From assembly GCA_964565705.1 (NCBI GenBank), contig CAZMGD010000002.1, positions 1 to 64,000 of the forward strand: a DNA stretch of 64,000 nucleotides. Direction: 5' to 3'. Source of the stretch: CAZMGD01 sp964565705 (GTDB lineage Bacteria; Actinomycetota; Acidimicrobiia; Acidimicrobiales; Ilumatobacteraceae). Below are positions 24,372-33,171 of this stretch, piece after piece (position 1 is the stretch's first letter; the number at the start of each line of letters is the position of its first letter). The notes under the pieces are model-generated. The model worked only from the letters and a program-made list of their open reading frames with translations. It ran no database searches and was not told the origin of the DNA. The position numbers and the translations under genes were made by a program.

Positions 24372-25025
24372 TCATGCCGCGGAACCTCCATCGGTGGCGT
24401 CCAGCGAGGCGATCCGGGCGAGCACGAGGTGTTGCACGTCGTCGGCGACCTCGTCGATCGAGCGGGCACCGTCGACGACGATCCACTGCTCGGGCGCGGC
24501 GGCTGCCATCTCGGCGAACCCGGCCGCGACCTTGGCGAAGAACTCGGCTGGCTCGCGCTCGAAGCGGTCGAGGTCGCGTCCGCTCATCCGCTCGTGGACG
24601 ACGTCGGGGGTGACCTCGAGCAGCACGACGATGTCCGGCCAGCGCCCACCGACCGCCCATTCGTTGACGGCTCGCACCTCGGCCAGGGCGAGCCCCCGCC
24701 CGTAGCCCTGGTAGGCGAGCGACGAGTACACGCTGCGGTCGCTGACCACGTGCCGCCCGGACTCGAGTGCCGGTTCGACGACCTGGCGGAGGTGTTGGGC
24801 CCGGTCGGCCGCCAGCAGCAGCGCCTCGGCCTGTGGGATCAGCTCGGCGTTGTGCGGGTCGTGGAGGATCTTGCGCACCTGCTGGCCGATCCGGGTGCCA
24901 CCGCTCTCCCTGGTCAGCACCGCGTCGAGCGCGCCGCTCAACGCCTTGGCGAGCAGCGCCGCCTGCGTGCTCTTGCCGCAGCCCTCGGCGCCCTCCAGCG
25001 CGATGTATCGCCCCGTCGACGTCAC
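24372..25025 (-). CDS. tmk: Thymidylate kinase
   Basis: A 217-residue dTMP kinase making dTDP for DNA synthesis. P-loop GAEGCGKST near residue 11, the substrate motif TRESGGTRIG (DR/ESGGT-type), and VVSDRSVYSSLAYQGYGRG, the DRY/LID region. The C-terminal extension ending DATDGGSAA is low complexity. The GTG at 25025 gives a normal length; the longer in-frame ATG at 25097 would start inside the palindrome that follows topA. It lies between topA and holB on the same strand. Confidence 0.94.
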   Translation of the reverse strand: MTSTGRYIALEGAEGCGKSTQAALLAKALSGALDAVLTRESGGTRIGQQVRKILHDPHNAELIPQAEALLLAADRAQHLRQVVEPALESGRHVVSDRSVYSSLAYQGYGRGLALAEVRAVNEWAVGGRWPDIVVLLEVTPDVVHERMSGRDLDRFEREPAEFFAKVAAGFAEMAAAAPEQWIVVDGARSIDEVADDVQHLVLARIASLDATDGGSAA

Positions 25026-25070
25026 CCGTTCACTCTGGCACGCCGGCCTCTGAGCCGGCGCGTTCCGCCC

Positions 25071-25120
25071 GTTCCTGCCGCCGTACTGCGCCCGCACGGG
25101 TGCACCACGGCGGCAGGAAC
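25071..25120. repeat. Long inverted repeat after topA
   Basis: Perfect 14-bp arms (25071-25084 and 25107-25120) with a 22-nt interior that can form its own CCCG/CGGG hairpin. It starts 17 nt beyond the topA stop, upstream of tmk. It may act as a rho-independent-like or processing hairpin, although no T-run is present. Confidence 0.72.
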
Positions 25121-25136
25121 CCGGCGGCGGTCGGGG

Positions 25137-27785
25137 TCAGGACTTCTTGGCGGTCGGCTTCTTCTTCGCGGGGGTCTTCTTCGCGGGGGTCTTCTTCGCG
25201 GGGGCCCGCTTGCGGGCGGTGGTGCCGCCCTTCTCGGCGATCGCCTCGCGGCGCACCACCAGCAGCTCGTAGGCCCGTTCGGGGGGCATCGCCTCCAGGC
25301 GGTCGCCCTTGCCGAGCGACGCGTTGGTCTCGCCGTCGGTGACGTACACGCCGAAGCGGCCATCCTTGGCGACGACCGGCTTGCCGCTGACCGGGTCGGT
25401 GCCGAACTCGCGCAGCGGGCCCGATGCCGCCGGGTTGCGCGCGCCGCCGCGGCGGAACTGCTTGGGCTGGGCGAGGATCTCCAGCGCCTGGTCGAGCGTG
25501 ATCGTCAGCAGCTGCTCCTCGCTGCCGATCGTGCGGTAGTCCTTGCCCTTCTGGACGTAGGGCCCGTAGCGGCCGTTGTTGGCGAGGATCGGCTCGCCGT
25601 CGGCAGGATCGCTGCCGAGCGTGCGCGGCAGCGACAGCAGCTCCCGCGCCTGCTCGACGTCGACGCGCTCCAGGGTCATCGTCTTGAACAGGCTCGCCAT
25701 CTTCGGCTTCTCGAGCCCCGGTGGGAGGTCGTCGGCCGAGCCCCACTGGACGTACGGCCCGAACCGGCCGTTCTTGGCGAACACCGGATAGCCGTCGATC
25801 TCACCGATCGGCTCGTCGGACTTCGGCGCGGCGAGCAGCCGCAGCGCGGCCTCGAGCGTCAGCTCGTCAGGCGTCATGTCCTCCGGCACGCCGGCGGTGT
25901 CCTCGCCCCGCTTCACGTACGGCCCGTAGCGGCCGGGCTTGACGACGACCTCGGCGCCTGTCTCCGGGTCGAGACCGATCGAGAACGTGTTGATCGCCGC
26001 CGCGTCGATCTCGTCGAGGTTCTCCTCGACCAACCGCTTGAGGCCGGCCAGCTCGTCGTCGCCGAAGTAGAACTCGCCGAGCCACTGCGTCTTCTGCTTC
26101 TCGGCTCGGGCGATCGCGTCGAGGTCCTCCTCGATCTTGGCGGTGAACTCGTAGTCGACAAGCCCGCCGAAGTGCTTCTCCAGCAGCCCGACGACGGCGA
26201 ACGCGGTCCAGGTCGGCACGAGCGCCTGACCCTTCTTCCACACGTAACCGCGGTCCTGCACGGTCTGGATGATCGACGCCCACGTGGACGGCCGCCCGAT
26301 GCCCAGCTCCTCCAGTCGCTTGACCAGCGACGCCTCGGTGTAGCGCGCTGGTGGCGATGTGGTGTGCCCGTTGGGCGTCAGCGACGCGATCGGCACGATC
26401 TCGCCGACCGCCAGCGGTGGCAGCAGCATCTCCTTCTCCGCCGACGCCGCGCCGGAAGCCGGGCCGTCGTCGTCGGTCGATTCCACGTACACCTGGCGGT
26501 AGCCGGCGAACGTGATCGTCGTGCCGCTGGCCGCGAACTCGCAGTCGGTGCCGTCGGCCGTGGTCGCGCCGAGGCGGATCGACACCGTGGTGCCGGTCGC
26601 GTCGGCCATCTGGGAAGCGAGCGTGCGTTGCCAGATCATCCGGTACAGCGCGAGCTCCTGGCTGTTCAGCTCGGACTCGACCTGATCGGGGGCACGCAGG
26701 GGTGTGGTCGGCCGGATCGCCTCGTGGGCCTCCTGCGCGTTCTTCACCTTGGTGGAGTACTGGCGTGGCTGCGGCGACAGGTACTGCTGGCCGTAGGCGC
26801 GCTGCACCTCGGCGCGCACGGCGGCGAGCGCCTCCTCGCTGAGCGTCACGTTGTCGGTGCGCATGTAGGTGATGAAGCCCCGTTCATAGAGGCCCTGCGC
26901 GATGCGCATCACCTGCTGGGCGCTGAGGCGCAGCTTGCGGCCGCCTTCCTGCTGCAGCGTCGACGTCATGAACGGCGCCATCGGCCGGCTGCGGTACGGC
27001 TTGTCGGTGACCGACCGCACGGCGAACGTCGAGGCCGACAGCCCGTCGACCAGGTGGTGGGCGCGGGCCTCGTCGATCACGACGACCTTGCCCTGCGGCG
27101 TGCCGCCGGCCCCGAAGTCGCGCCCCTCGGCGACCTTCGTGCCGTCGAGCGCGACCAGCGACGCGGTGAACGACGGCGACGTCGCCGTCAGGGCATCGAT
27201 GTCCCAATAGCCGGCGGACACGAACGCGATCCGCTCGCGCTCGCGCTCCACGATCAGGCGGATCGACGGGCTCTGCACGCGGCCCGCGGACAGACCGCGG
27301 TTCACCCGGCGCCACAGGACCGGCGACACCTCGTAGCCGTAGAGGCGGTCGAGGATGCGGCGGGTCTCGGCAGCGTCGACCAGCCCGTAGTCGATGCCGC
27401 GGGGGTTCGCCACGGCGTGGTCGATCGCGGACGCGGTGATCTCGTGGAACACCATCCGCTTCACCGGGATCTTCGGCTTCAGCTGCTCGACGAGGTGCCA
27501 GCTGATCGCCTCGCCCTCGCGGTCCTCGTCGGTCGCGAGGTACAGCTCCGACGCATCCTTCATCGCCGCCTTCAGGTCCTTGATGACCTGCTTGCCGCGT
27601 TCGGTCAGCTCGTAGGTCGGCTTGAAGCCGTGGTCGACGTCGACGGCGAGACCCTTGGACGGGAGGTCGGCGACGTGGCCCACCGAGGCGCGCACGTCGA
27701 AGTTGTTGCCGAGGAATCGGCTGATCGTCTTGGCCTTGGCGGGCGACTCGACGATGACGAGCGGGCGGGAGGAGGCGGAGGCCAC
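25137..27785 (-). CDS. topA: DNA topoisomerase I
   Basis: An 882-residue type IA topoisomerase that relaxes negative supercoils. TOPRIM domain at the start (LVIVESPAKAKTISRFLG, then DEDREGEAISWH), central cleavage domain with the catalytic Tyr in FITYMRTDNVTLS, and GRPSTWASIIQT. In place of zinc fingers the C-terminus carries repeated topoisomerase C-terminal modules (GRYGPYVK, GRFGPYVQ, GRYGPYVQ, GRFGVYVT) and a Lys/Ala/Pro tail that should bind DNA non-specifically, as in mycobacterial TopA. Start is a GTG at 27785. Repeated Lys codons give a short tandem DNA repeat at 25150-25200. Confidence 0.97.
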   Translation of the reverse strand: MASASSRPLVIVESPAKAKTISRFLGNNFDVRASVGHVADLPSKGLAVDVDHGFKPTYELTERGKQVIKDLKAAMKDASELYLATDEDREGEAISWHLVEQLKPKIPVKRMVFHEITASAIDHAVANPRGIDYGLVDAAETRRILDRLYGYEVSPVLWRRVNRGLSAGRVQSPSIRLIVERERERIAFVSAGYWDIDALTATSPSFTASLVALDGTKVAEGRDFGAGGTPQGKVVVIDEARAHHLVDGLSASTFAVRSVTDKPYRSRPMAPFMTSTLQQEGGRKLRLSAQQVMRIAQGLYERGFITYMRTDNVTLSEEALAAVRAEVQRAYGQQYLSPQPRQYSTKVKNAQEAHEAIRPTTPLRAPDQVESELNSQELALYRMIWQRTLASQMADATGTTVSIRLGATTADGTDCEFAASGTTITFAGYRQVYVESTDDDGPASGAASAEKEMLLPPLAVGEIVPIASLTPNGHTTSPPARYTEASLVKRLEELGIGRPSTWASIIQTVQDRGYVWKKGQALVPTWTAFAVVGLLEKHFGGLVDYEFTAKIEEDLDAIARAEKQKTQWLGEFYFGDDELAGLKRLVEENLDEIDAAAINTFSIGLDPETGAEVVVKPGRYGPYVKRGEDTAGVPEDMTPDELTLEAALRLLAAPKSDEPIGEIDGYPVFAKNGRFGPYVQWGSADDLPPGLEKPKMASLFKTMTLERVDVEQARELLSLPRTLGSDPADGEPILANNGRYGPYVQKGKDYRTIGSEEQLLTITLDQALEILAQPKQFRRGGARNPAASGPLREFGTDPVSGKPVVAKDGRFGVYVTDGETNASLGKGDRLEAMPPERAYELLVVRREAIAEKGGTTARKRAPAKKTPAKKTPAKKKPTAKKS

Positions 27786-27983
27786 GCGCTGTGGTTAGGT
27801 GATCAGCGGGGTCGTTGTCAAGGCAACACCGCCACGACCAGGCGTGTTCGGGCGTCCACGTAGGCTCGCGACGATGAAGGGACGGCCGCCGCGGACGACG
27901 ATCGCGACCTCGTAGCGCTCGGGTGGGACGCGCACGCCGCCGAGGCGTGGCAGGCGGCCGGCGCTCGCGGTCGCCCGGGGCGC

Positions 27984-28919
27984 GTGTCCCGCCTGGACCG
28001 TGGGTGGAGCACCGTGCTGCGCACACCCGACGAGTCGATCCGTGTGCGCAACATCGGCGCCGACGTGGCCGTCGGTGACTGGGTGCTGCCCTCCGACGAC
28101 GGCGAACGGGTCGAGACGGTGCTGCCCCGCCGCTCGGCGTTCACCCGCCGCGCGTCCTTCGACGGGATGCGCGCGGAGGCCCACACGATCGCCGCCAACA
28201 TCGACGTCGTCTTCCTCGTCCACACCTTGACGTCCCCGCCGAACCAGCGCCGCCTGGAGCGCGAGCTGGTGCTCGGGTTCGACTCGGGGGCCGAACCGGT
28301 CGTCGTGCTCACCAAGCTCGACCTCGCCGACGACCCGACGTTCGTGGAGCGCAGCGTCGACGCGTTGCAGGACATCGCGTTCGGGGTCGACGTTCGAGTC
28401 GTCTCGGGCACGACCGGCACCGGCATCGACGCGCTCGCCGCGTTCGCGGCCGGGAACCGCACGATCGCGCTGCTCGGAGCGAGCGGCGTCGGCAAGTCCA
28501 CCATCGTCAACGCGCTCGCTGGTCGGGACGCGCAGCGGGTCAGCGACGTGCGTGCTGGCGATCAGCGCGGGCGGCACACGACGACCGCGGCCGAGCTGGT
28601 GGCGCTGCCCGACGGCGACGGGTGGCTGATCGACACCCCGGGACTCCGTGCCGTCAGCCTCTGGGCGAGCGGTACGGGCATCGAGCGGGCGTTCGCCGAC
28701 CTGTTCGATCTCGCCGACCGCTGCCGGTTCCGCGATTGCAAGCACGAGGAGGAACCCGGCTGCGCGGTGCAGGCCGCGATCGCCGACGGGAAGCTCGACC
28801 CCCGCCGCCTGGACAGCATGAAGCGCCTCGTCGCCGAGGAGGCCGCGCTCGAGGAGGAGCAGGCGGAGCGCGTCCGGGTGACCGACCGCCGCGGCTACCG
28901 CCGGCCTCGGCCGCGATGA
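27984..28919 (+). CDS. rsgA: Ribosome small-subunit GTPase RsgA, N-terminus uncertain
   Basis: A circularly permuted GTPase that checks late 30S maturation. The OB-fold begins at VSRLDRG; GTPase motifs appear in permuted order (VVLTKLDL as G4, GASGVGKST as G1, DTPG as G3), then the zinc cluster CRFRDCKHEEEPGC. The first legal start in frame is the GTG at 27984. However, coding-like sequence in the same frame extends upstream (DLVALGWDAHAAEAWQAAG), with no start codon before an in-frame TAG. A -10 box TAGGCT (27861-27866) with an ATG 7 nt later (27874) is one base out of phase, so a 1-nt deletion near 27880-27910 is likely. Length from 27984: 311 residues. Confidence 0.88.
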   Translation: MSRLDRGWSTVLRTPDESIRVRNIGADVAVGDWVLPSDDGERVETVLPRRSAFTRRASFDGMRAEAHTIAANIDVVFLVHTLTSPPNQRRLERELVLGFDSGAEPVVVLTKLDLADDPTFVERSVDALQDIAFGVDVRVVSGTTGTGIDALAAFAAGNRTIALLGASGVGKSTIVNALAGRDAQRVSDVRAGDQRGRHTTTAAELVALPDGDGWLIDTPGLRAVSLWASGTGIERAFADLFDLADRCRFRDCKHEEEPGCAVQAAIADGKLDPRRLDSMKRLVAEEAALEEEQAERVRVTDRRGYRRPRPR

Positions 28920-28990
28920 GAAACCCGGTCGAACGGGGTCGAATCCTCCGATACCGTCGACCAGCCCCCTACCAAGGAGTCGTCATCGCC

Positions 28991-29956
28991 ATGCCCGTCG
29001 TCGTCGCAGAGGGCCTGCAGAAACACTTCGGAGACGTGCAGGCGCTGTGCGGCGTCGACTTCGAGGTCGAGGCCGGCACCGTGCTCGGCGTGCTCGGTCC
29101 GAACGGTGCCGGCAAGACCACCAGCGTGCGCATCCTCACCACGCTGCTGAAGCCCGACGGTGGCCGGGCGTTCATCGACGGCATCGACGTCACCGACAAG
29201 CCGTGGCGCGTCCGGGCCCGGATCGGGCTGACCGGTCAGTACGCCGCGGTCGACGAGCGCTTGACCGCCCGCGAGAACCTCGAGCTGGTCGGCCGCTTCT
29301 TCCGGATGTCGAACGCCGCGGCGCGCACCCGAGCCGCCGAGCTGTTGCGCGGCCTCGACCTGGAAGATGCCGCCGATCGCATCGTCAAGGGCTTCTCCGG
29401 CGGCATGCGCCGCCGACTCGACATCGCGATGAGCCTCGTCGCCCGGCCCAAGGTGCTGTTCCTCGACGAACCCACCACGGGGCTCGACCCGCGCAGCCGG
29501 CTCGGCATGTGGGACCTGATCGACGAGCTGGTGCAGCAGGGCACGACGACGCTGTTGACCACGCAGTACCTGGAGGAGGCCGACCGCCTCGCCGACAACA
29601 TCGTCGTCGTCGACCACGGGTCGGTGATCGCCCGCGGCACGCCCGAGTCCTTGAAGGCCGACCTCGGCGGGGAGCGGGCCTACATCACGTTGCCACCGGG
29701 CGGTGACCATCACGTCGCCGACGTGGCGGCGGCGCTCTCGCAGGTCGCCGTCGGAGGCGGTCACATCGAGGCCGCGGACGGCGAGCTGGCCATCGCCGTG
29801 CGGACCGGCACCACCACGCCGCAGATCGTGCACGCCCTCGACGGTGCCGGCATCACTGCGCTCGACGTTCGGATCACACGGCCGACGCTCGATGACGTGT
29901 TCCTGGAGCTCACCGGACACAGCGCCAGCGACGAGGAGATGGAGGTGACCAAGTGA
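28991..29956 (+). CDS. DrrA-like ABC exporter ATPase
   Basis: A 321-residue ABC ATPase of the daunorubicin-resistance/ABC-2 class: Walker A GPNGAGKTT, Q-loop LTGQYAAVD, signature FSGGMRRRLDIAMSL, Walker B VLFLDEPTTGLDP, switch in LLTTQYLEEAD, and the roughly 90-residue C-terminal extension ending in DVFLELTGHSA typical of DrrA. It powers export of a drug, lipid or polysaccharide. AAGGAG lies 12 nt before the ATG. The GTG of the permease overlaps its stop by 4 nt. No regulator gene adjoins this copy, unlike the second DrrAB pair at 45932-47748. Confidence 0.92.
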   Translation: MPVVVAEGLQKHFGDVQALCGVDFEVEAGTVLGVLGPNGAGKTTSVRILTTLLKPDGGRAFIDGIDVTDKPWRVRARIGLTGQYAAVDERLTARENLELVGRFFRMSNAAARTRAAELLRGLDLEDAADRIVKGFSGGMRRRLDIAMSLVARPKVLFLDEPTTGLDPRSRLGMWDLIDELVQQGTTTLLTTQYLEEADRLADNIVVVDHGSVIARGTPESLKADLGGERAYITLPPGGDHHVADVAAALSQVAVGGGHIEAADGELAIAVRTGTTTPQIVHALDGAGITALDVRITRPTLDDVFLELTGHSASDEEMEVTK

Positions 29957-30771
29957 CCGCCGTCCTCGATAGCAAGGTGACGACCGAGGGGGAGCCTGGC
30001 GGGGGGTTCATGTGGATGCTGCGCGACTGGCGCAACGAGGCGTCGCGCCACCTCCGCGCCATGCCCCGCAACCCCGACATCCTGATCTTCGCGCTCATGC
30101 AGCCGATCATGTTCGTGCTGCTGTTCAAGTACGTCTTCGGCGGGTCGATCCAGGTGCCCGGATACGACAGCTACGACCAGTACCTGATGCCCGGCATCTT
30201 CGCCCAGACCGTCGTGTTCAACTCCTCCTTCACCGGCGTCGGGCTCGCCGAGGACATGCAGAAGGGCTTCGTCGACCGGCTGCGGTCGCTGCCGATCTTC
30301 CAGTCCGCGGTGCTCGTCGGCCGCACGCTCAGCGACCTCGTCCGCAACTGCCTGACGTTCCTCGTCATGCTCGCCGTGTCGTTCGCGCTGGGGTTCCGCT
30401 TCGAGGGAGGCCTGTGGCGCGGCGTCGCCGCGTCGTTGCTGCTGCTGGCGTTCAGCTACTCGTTCGGTTGGATCTCGGCGCTCATCGGCATCTCCGTGAA
30501 ATCTGTCGAGGCGGCGAACTCGGCGGGGTTCATCTGGATGTTCCCGGTGACGTTCATCTCCTCGGCGTTCGTCTCCACCGAGACCATGCCCGACTGGCTG
30601 CAGCCGATCGCCGACGCCAACCCGTTCTCGATCGCCACCAACGCCGCACGGGCGCTGTACAACGGCCGCGATCCCGGGAACGACCTGTGGCTGACGATCG
30701 CCTGGACGATCGGCATCACCGCCGCGTTCTCGTTCCTGTCGATGCGGAAGTTCAACAACTTCTCCAAGTGA
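29953..30771 (+). CDS. DrrB-like ABC-2 permease
   Basis: A 272-residue integral membrane protein with about six helices after a basic cytoplasmic N-terminus (RDWRNEASRHLRAMPRN). The motif GIFAQTVVFNSSFTGVGLAEDMQKGFVDRLRS, split across the second helix and following loop, is the ABC-2 signature, and FSYSFGWISALIGISVKSVEAAN continues it. It forms the exporter with the preceding ATPase, to which it is coupled by a GTGA overlap. Substrate unknown. Confidence 0.92.
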   Translation: MTAVLDSKVTTEGEPGGGFMWMLRDWRNEASRHLRAMPRNPDILIFALMQPIMFVLLFKYVFGGSIQVPGYDSYDQYLMPGIFAQTVVFNSSFTGVGLAEDMQKGFVDRLRSLPIFQSAVLVGRTLSDLVRNCLTFLVMLAVSFALGFRFEGGLWRGVAASLLLLAFSYSFGWISALIGISVKSVEAANSAGFIWMFPVTFISSAFVSTETMPDWLQPIADANPFSIATNAARALYNGRDPGNDLWLTIAWTIGITAAFSFLSMRKFNNFSK

Positions 30772-30813
30772 CCCGCCGGAACTCACCCGCCGCTCGCGGC
30801 GACCTGTTCGGCG

Positions 30814-31884
30814 ATGATGGTGCGCTCGGCAGCTTCGTGGGCGCGCGCCGTCGCTGCGTTCGTCGTGTGCTGCGTCGCGCTGCCGGCTAGCCCGGCGTCG
30901 GCGCACGTCGGCAACCACGGTGACCTGCCGGTCTCGAACTACAGGACGCGCATCACGTCCGTCAGCCCCGAGGTGCCCGGCCTGACGATCCGGGTCATCG
31001 ACGCCGGTGGCCGGCTGGAGCTGACGTGGACGGGCGACGGCGACCTCGTCGTCGACGGGTACGAGGGCGAGCCGTACCTGCTCGTGAGCGACGACGGCGT
31101 GTTCACCAACCTCCGCTCGACCGCCACCTACCTCAACCAGAGCAGGTACGCGACCAGCCCGATCCCGGCGACGGCCGACAACGCGGCGACCCCCGAGTGG
31201 AGCAAGGTCGCCGACGGACACACCGCCAGGTGGCACGACCACCGGGCCCACTGGATGAGCGCGCAGCCGCCGGCCGACGTCGCCGCCGACCCCGACGTCG
31301 AGCGGGTGGTGTTCCCGGCCTGGACGATCGCCGTCACGGCCGGATCGACCCCGGTCACCGTCACCGGCGACGTGACCTGGGTGCCTCCACCGTCCTCGCT
31401 GCCGTGGTACCTCGGCGCGGTGGCGATCGGGGCCGTCGCCCTCGCGCTGTTGTTCAGCCCCTGGTGGCGCGCCGCGTCGTGGCTGATCGTCGCCCTCCTG
31501 GGCACGGCGATGGTCGCGACCCTGGTGCTGGCGCGCTCCGCCGGCGCCAGCTTCGGGTTCTGGCCGGTCGTGGCCCGCCCCGTCGTGCTGGCCGCCGCCG
31601 TGGCGCTGCTCGTCCTCGCTCGCCGGCGGCGCCTCGCCTACCCGCCGGCTCCCCTCCTCGTGGCGGGTCTCGTCGGCCTCTACTTCGGTGGCTGGCGGGC
31701 CGCCGGCGTGGTGTCGCACAGCCAGCTCACGGTGGACGGCCCGTACTGGCTGGTCAGGACGCTGGCGATGGCCTGCTTCGGCCTCGCCGCGGCGGCAACG
31801 GTCAGGGTGATCGTGTTCATCGTCAGCGCGCTGGTCCACCCGACCGGCTCCCAGGCTCGGGCACTGGCGAGCAGCCCCAGATAG
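30814..31884 (+). CDS. Exported protein with C-terminal membrane helices, unknown family
   Basis: A 356-residue protein. A signal peptide (hydrophobic VAAFVVCCVALPASPASA) leads into an extracytoplasmic domain of about 170 residues with paired Trp/Tyr/His-rich stretches (HTARWHDHRAHWMS). Five hydrophobic segments from about residue 195 (LGAVAIGAVALALLF through TVRVIVFIVSALV) follow. The topology, a secreted beta-rich domain plus a membrane bundle starting with AHVGNHG, recalls copper-resistance CopC/CopD-like proteins, but I see no convincing copper motif. It lies 42 nt after the DrrB-like permease, possibly in the same operon. Function not assigned. Confidence 0.7.
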   Translation: MMVRSAASWARAVAAFVVCCVALPASPASAHVGNHGDLPVSNYRTRITSVSPEVPGLTIRVIDAGGRLELTWTGDGDLVVDGYEGEPYLLVSDDGVFTNLRSTATYLNQSRYATSPIPATADNAATPEWSKVADGHTARWHDHRAHWMSAQPPADVAADPDVERVVFPAWTIAVTAGSTPVTVTGDVTWVPPPSSLPWYLGAVAIGAVALALLFSPWWRAASWLIVALLGTAMVATLVLARSAGASFGFWPVVARPVVLAAAVALLVLARRRRLAYPPAPLLVAGLVGLYFGGWRAAGVVSHSQLTVDGPYWLVRTLAMACFGLAAAATVRVIVFIVSALVHPTGSQARALASSPR

Positions 31885-31896
31885 CGTCTCACGCCT

Positions 31897-33108
31897 GTGC
31901 AGCGCATCGCCGTGCTCTCACTCCACACGTCCCCCCTCGCGCAGCCCGGAATCGGTGACGCTGGCGGCATGAACGTCTACGTGCGCGAGCTCGTGACGGC
32001 CCTTGCCCACGCCGGCCTCGACTGCACCACCTACGTGCGCCGGTGGCGCGCCGACCTCCCCGATGTCGTCAACGTCGAGCCCAACCACCGAGTCGTGCAC
32101 ATCGACGCCGGCGATCCAGGTCTGCCCAAGGACCAGCTGGAGCAGACGGTCGGGGCGTTCGGCGACGGGGTGCTGCGCCACCTCCACGACCACGGTGGCG
32201 CCGATGCGATCCACGCCAACTACTGGCTGTCGGGCGTCGCCGGCCACCGGCTGAAGCACGAGCTGGACATCCCGCTGATCACGACGTTCCACACCCTCGC
32301 CCGGGTGAAGGCCGAGGGCGGCGACCCCGAGCCGGCGCGTCGTGAGCGTGCCGAGGCCGACGTGATCGGCTGCGCCGACGCGATCTGCGTGAGCTGCCCC
32401 CAGGAGGAGCTGCAGTTCCGGCGCCTCTACGGCGACCCGCCCGGCCGCATGGAGATCGTCGCACCCGGCGTCGAGCACGCGTTCTTCGCCCCGGGCGACC
32501 GCAACGGGGCCCGCAACGCGATCGGTCTCGGTCATGGCCCCGTCGTGCTGTTCGTCGGACGCATCCAGGCCCTGAAGGGCGTCGACGTCGCCGTCCAGGC
32601 GTTCGCCGCGCTCGGCCGTCCCGACGCCACGCTGGTTGTCGTCGGCGGTGCGAGCGGGCCCGGCGGCGAGCAGGAGCTCAGCCGGGTGCAGTCGACGGTG
32701 CGCGAGCTCGATCTCGTCGACCGGGTGCAGTTCGTGCCACCGCAGCAGCACCACCTCCTGTCGACCTACTACCGAGCCGCGGACGTGGTGTGGGTGCCGA
32801 GCAGGTCGGAGAGCTTCGGACTGGTCGCACTGGAGGCTGCCGCATGCGGCGTCCCCGTGGTCGCCAGCGCGGTCGGCGGGCTGGAGTCACTCGTCGACCA
32901 CGGGCGCACCGGGTACCTGGTGCCCGGTCGCGACCCAGAGGTGTTCGCGAAGCACACGGCGGCGATCCTCGACGATCCTGCGCTCGCTGCGGCGCTCGGT
33001 CACGAGGCTGCCGTCCGAGCCAGCCACTACACGTGGAGCTTCGCCGCCGCCCGCCTCCGCCGCCTCTACACCGACGTGACCGCCGGTCGGCTGGTGACCT
33101 GTGCGTGA
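31897..33108 (+). CDS. mshA: D-inositol-3-phosphate glycosyltransferase MshA
   Basis: A 403-residue GT4 glycosyltransferase that transfers GlcNAc from UDP-GlcNAc to inositol phosphate, the first step of mycothiol synthesis. The N-terminal loop GIGDAGGMNVYVREL and HANYWLSG, TTFHTLARVK and the C-terminal nucleotide-binding region FVGRIQALKG and SRSESFGLVALEAAACG match MshA. A TAGCGT -10 box (31882-31887), overlapping the upstream stop codon, lies 9 nt before the GTG. The following YbjN gene and nearby proC repeat the mycobacterial mshA region. Mycothiol links this gene to the RsrA thiol switch at 9.2 kb. Confidence 0.93.
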   Translation: MQRIAVLSLHTSPLAQPGIGDAGGMNVYVRELVTALAHAGLDCTTYVRRWRADLPDVVNVEPNHRVVHIDAGDPGLPKDQLEQTVGAFGDGVLRHLHDHGGADAIHANYWLSGVAGHRLKHELDIPLITTFHTLARVKAEGGDPEPARRERAEADVIGCADAICVSCPQEELQFRRLYGDPPGRMEIVAPGVEHAFFAPGDRNGARNAIGLGHGPVVLFVGRIQALKGVDVAVQAFAALGRPDATLVVVGGASGPGGEQELSRVQSTVRELDLVDRVQFVPPQQHHLLSTYYRAADVVWVPSRSESFGLVALEAAACGVPVVASAVGGLESLVDHGRTGYLVPGRDPEVFAKHTAAILDDPALAAALGHEAAVRASHYTWSFAAARLRRLYTDVTAGRLVTCA

Positions 33109-33109
33109 T

Positions 33110-33153
33110 CTCGGTCGGATTCTGGTCGCTCCAGTGACCAGAATCCGACCGAG
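33110..33153. repeat. 18-bp perfect palindrome after mshA
   Basis: Arms 33110-33127 and 33136-33153 are exactly complementary, with an 8-nt loop. It begins two bases after the mshA stop and ends 18 nt before the YbjN start. It shares the core CGGTCGGAT with the 58-nt repeats at 10101 and 58443. There is no T-run, so it is either a weak terminator or a mobile palindrome. Confidence 0.8.
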
Positions 33154-33171
33154 AACTTTGGGGGGTCGGGG

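Noticed and set aside
25150..25210. Short tandem DNA repeat considered as a possible repeat array
   Set aside because: It is the coding sequence of the Lys/Ala/Pro tail of TopA, not a CRISPR or satellite array.
24429..27863. A 1144-codon open frame on the plus strand opposite tmk and topA
   Set aside because: It is antisense to well-conserved genes with intact motifs. Its own product has no recognisable domain and a His/Arg/Gly-rich composition typical of reversed high-GC coding sequence.
30814..31884. Assignment as a CopC/CopD copper protein
   Set aside because: The topology is similar, but I see no conserved Met/His copper-binding pattern at the mature N-terminus, so only a descriptive call is given.
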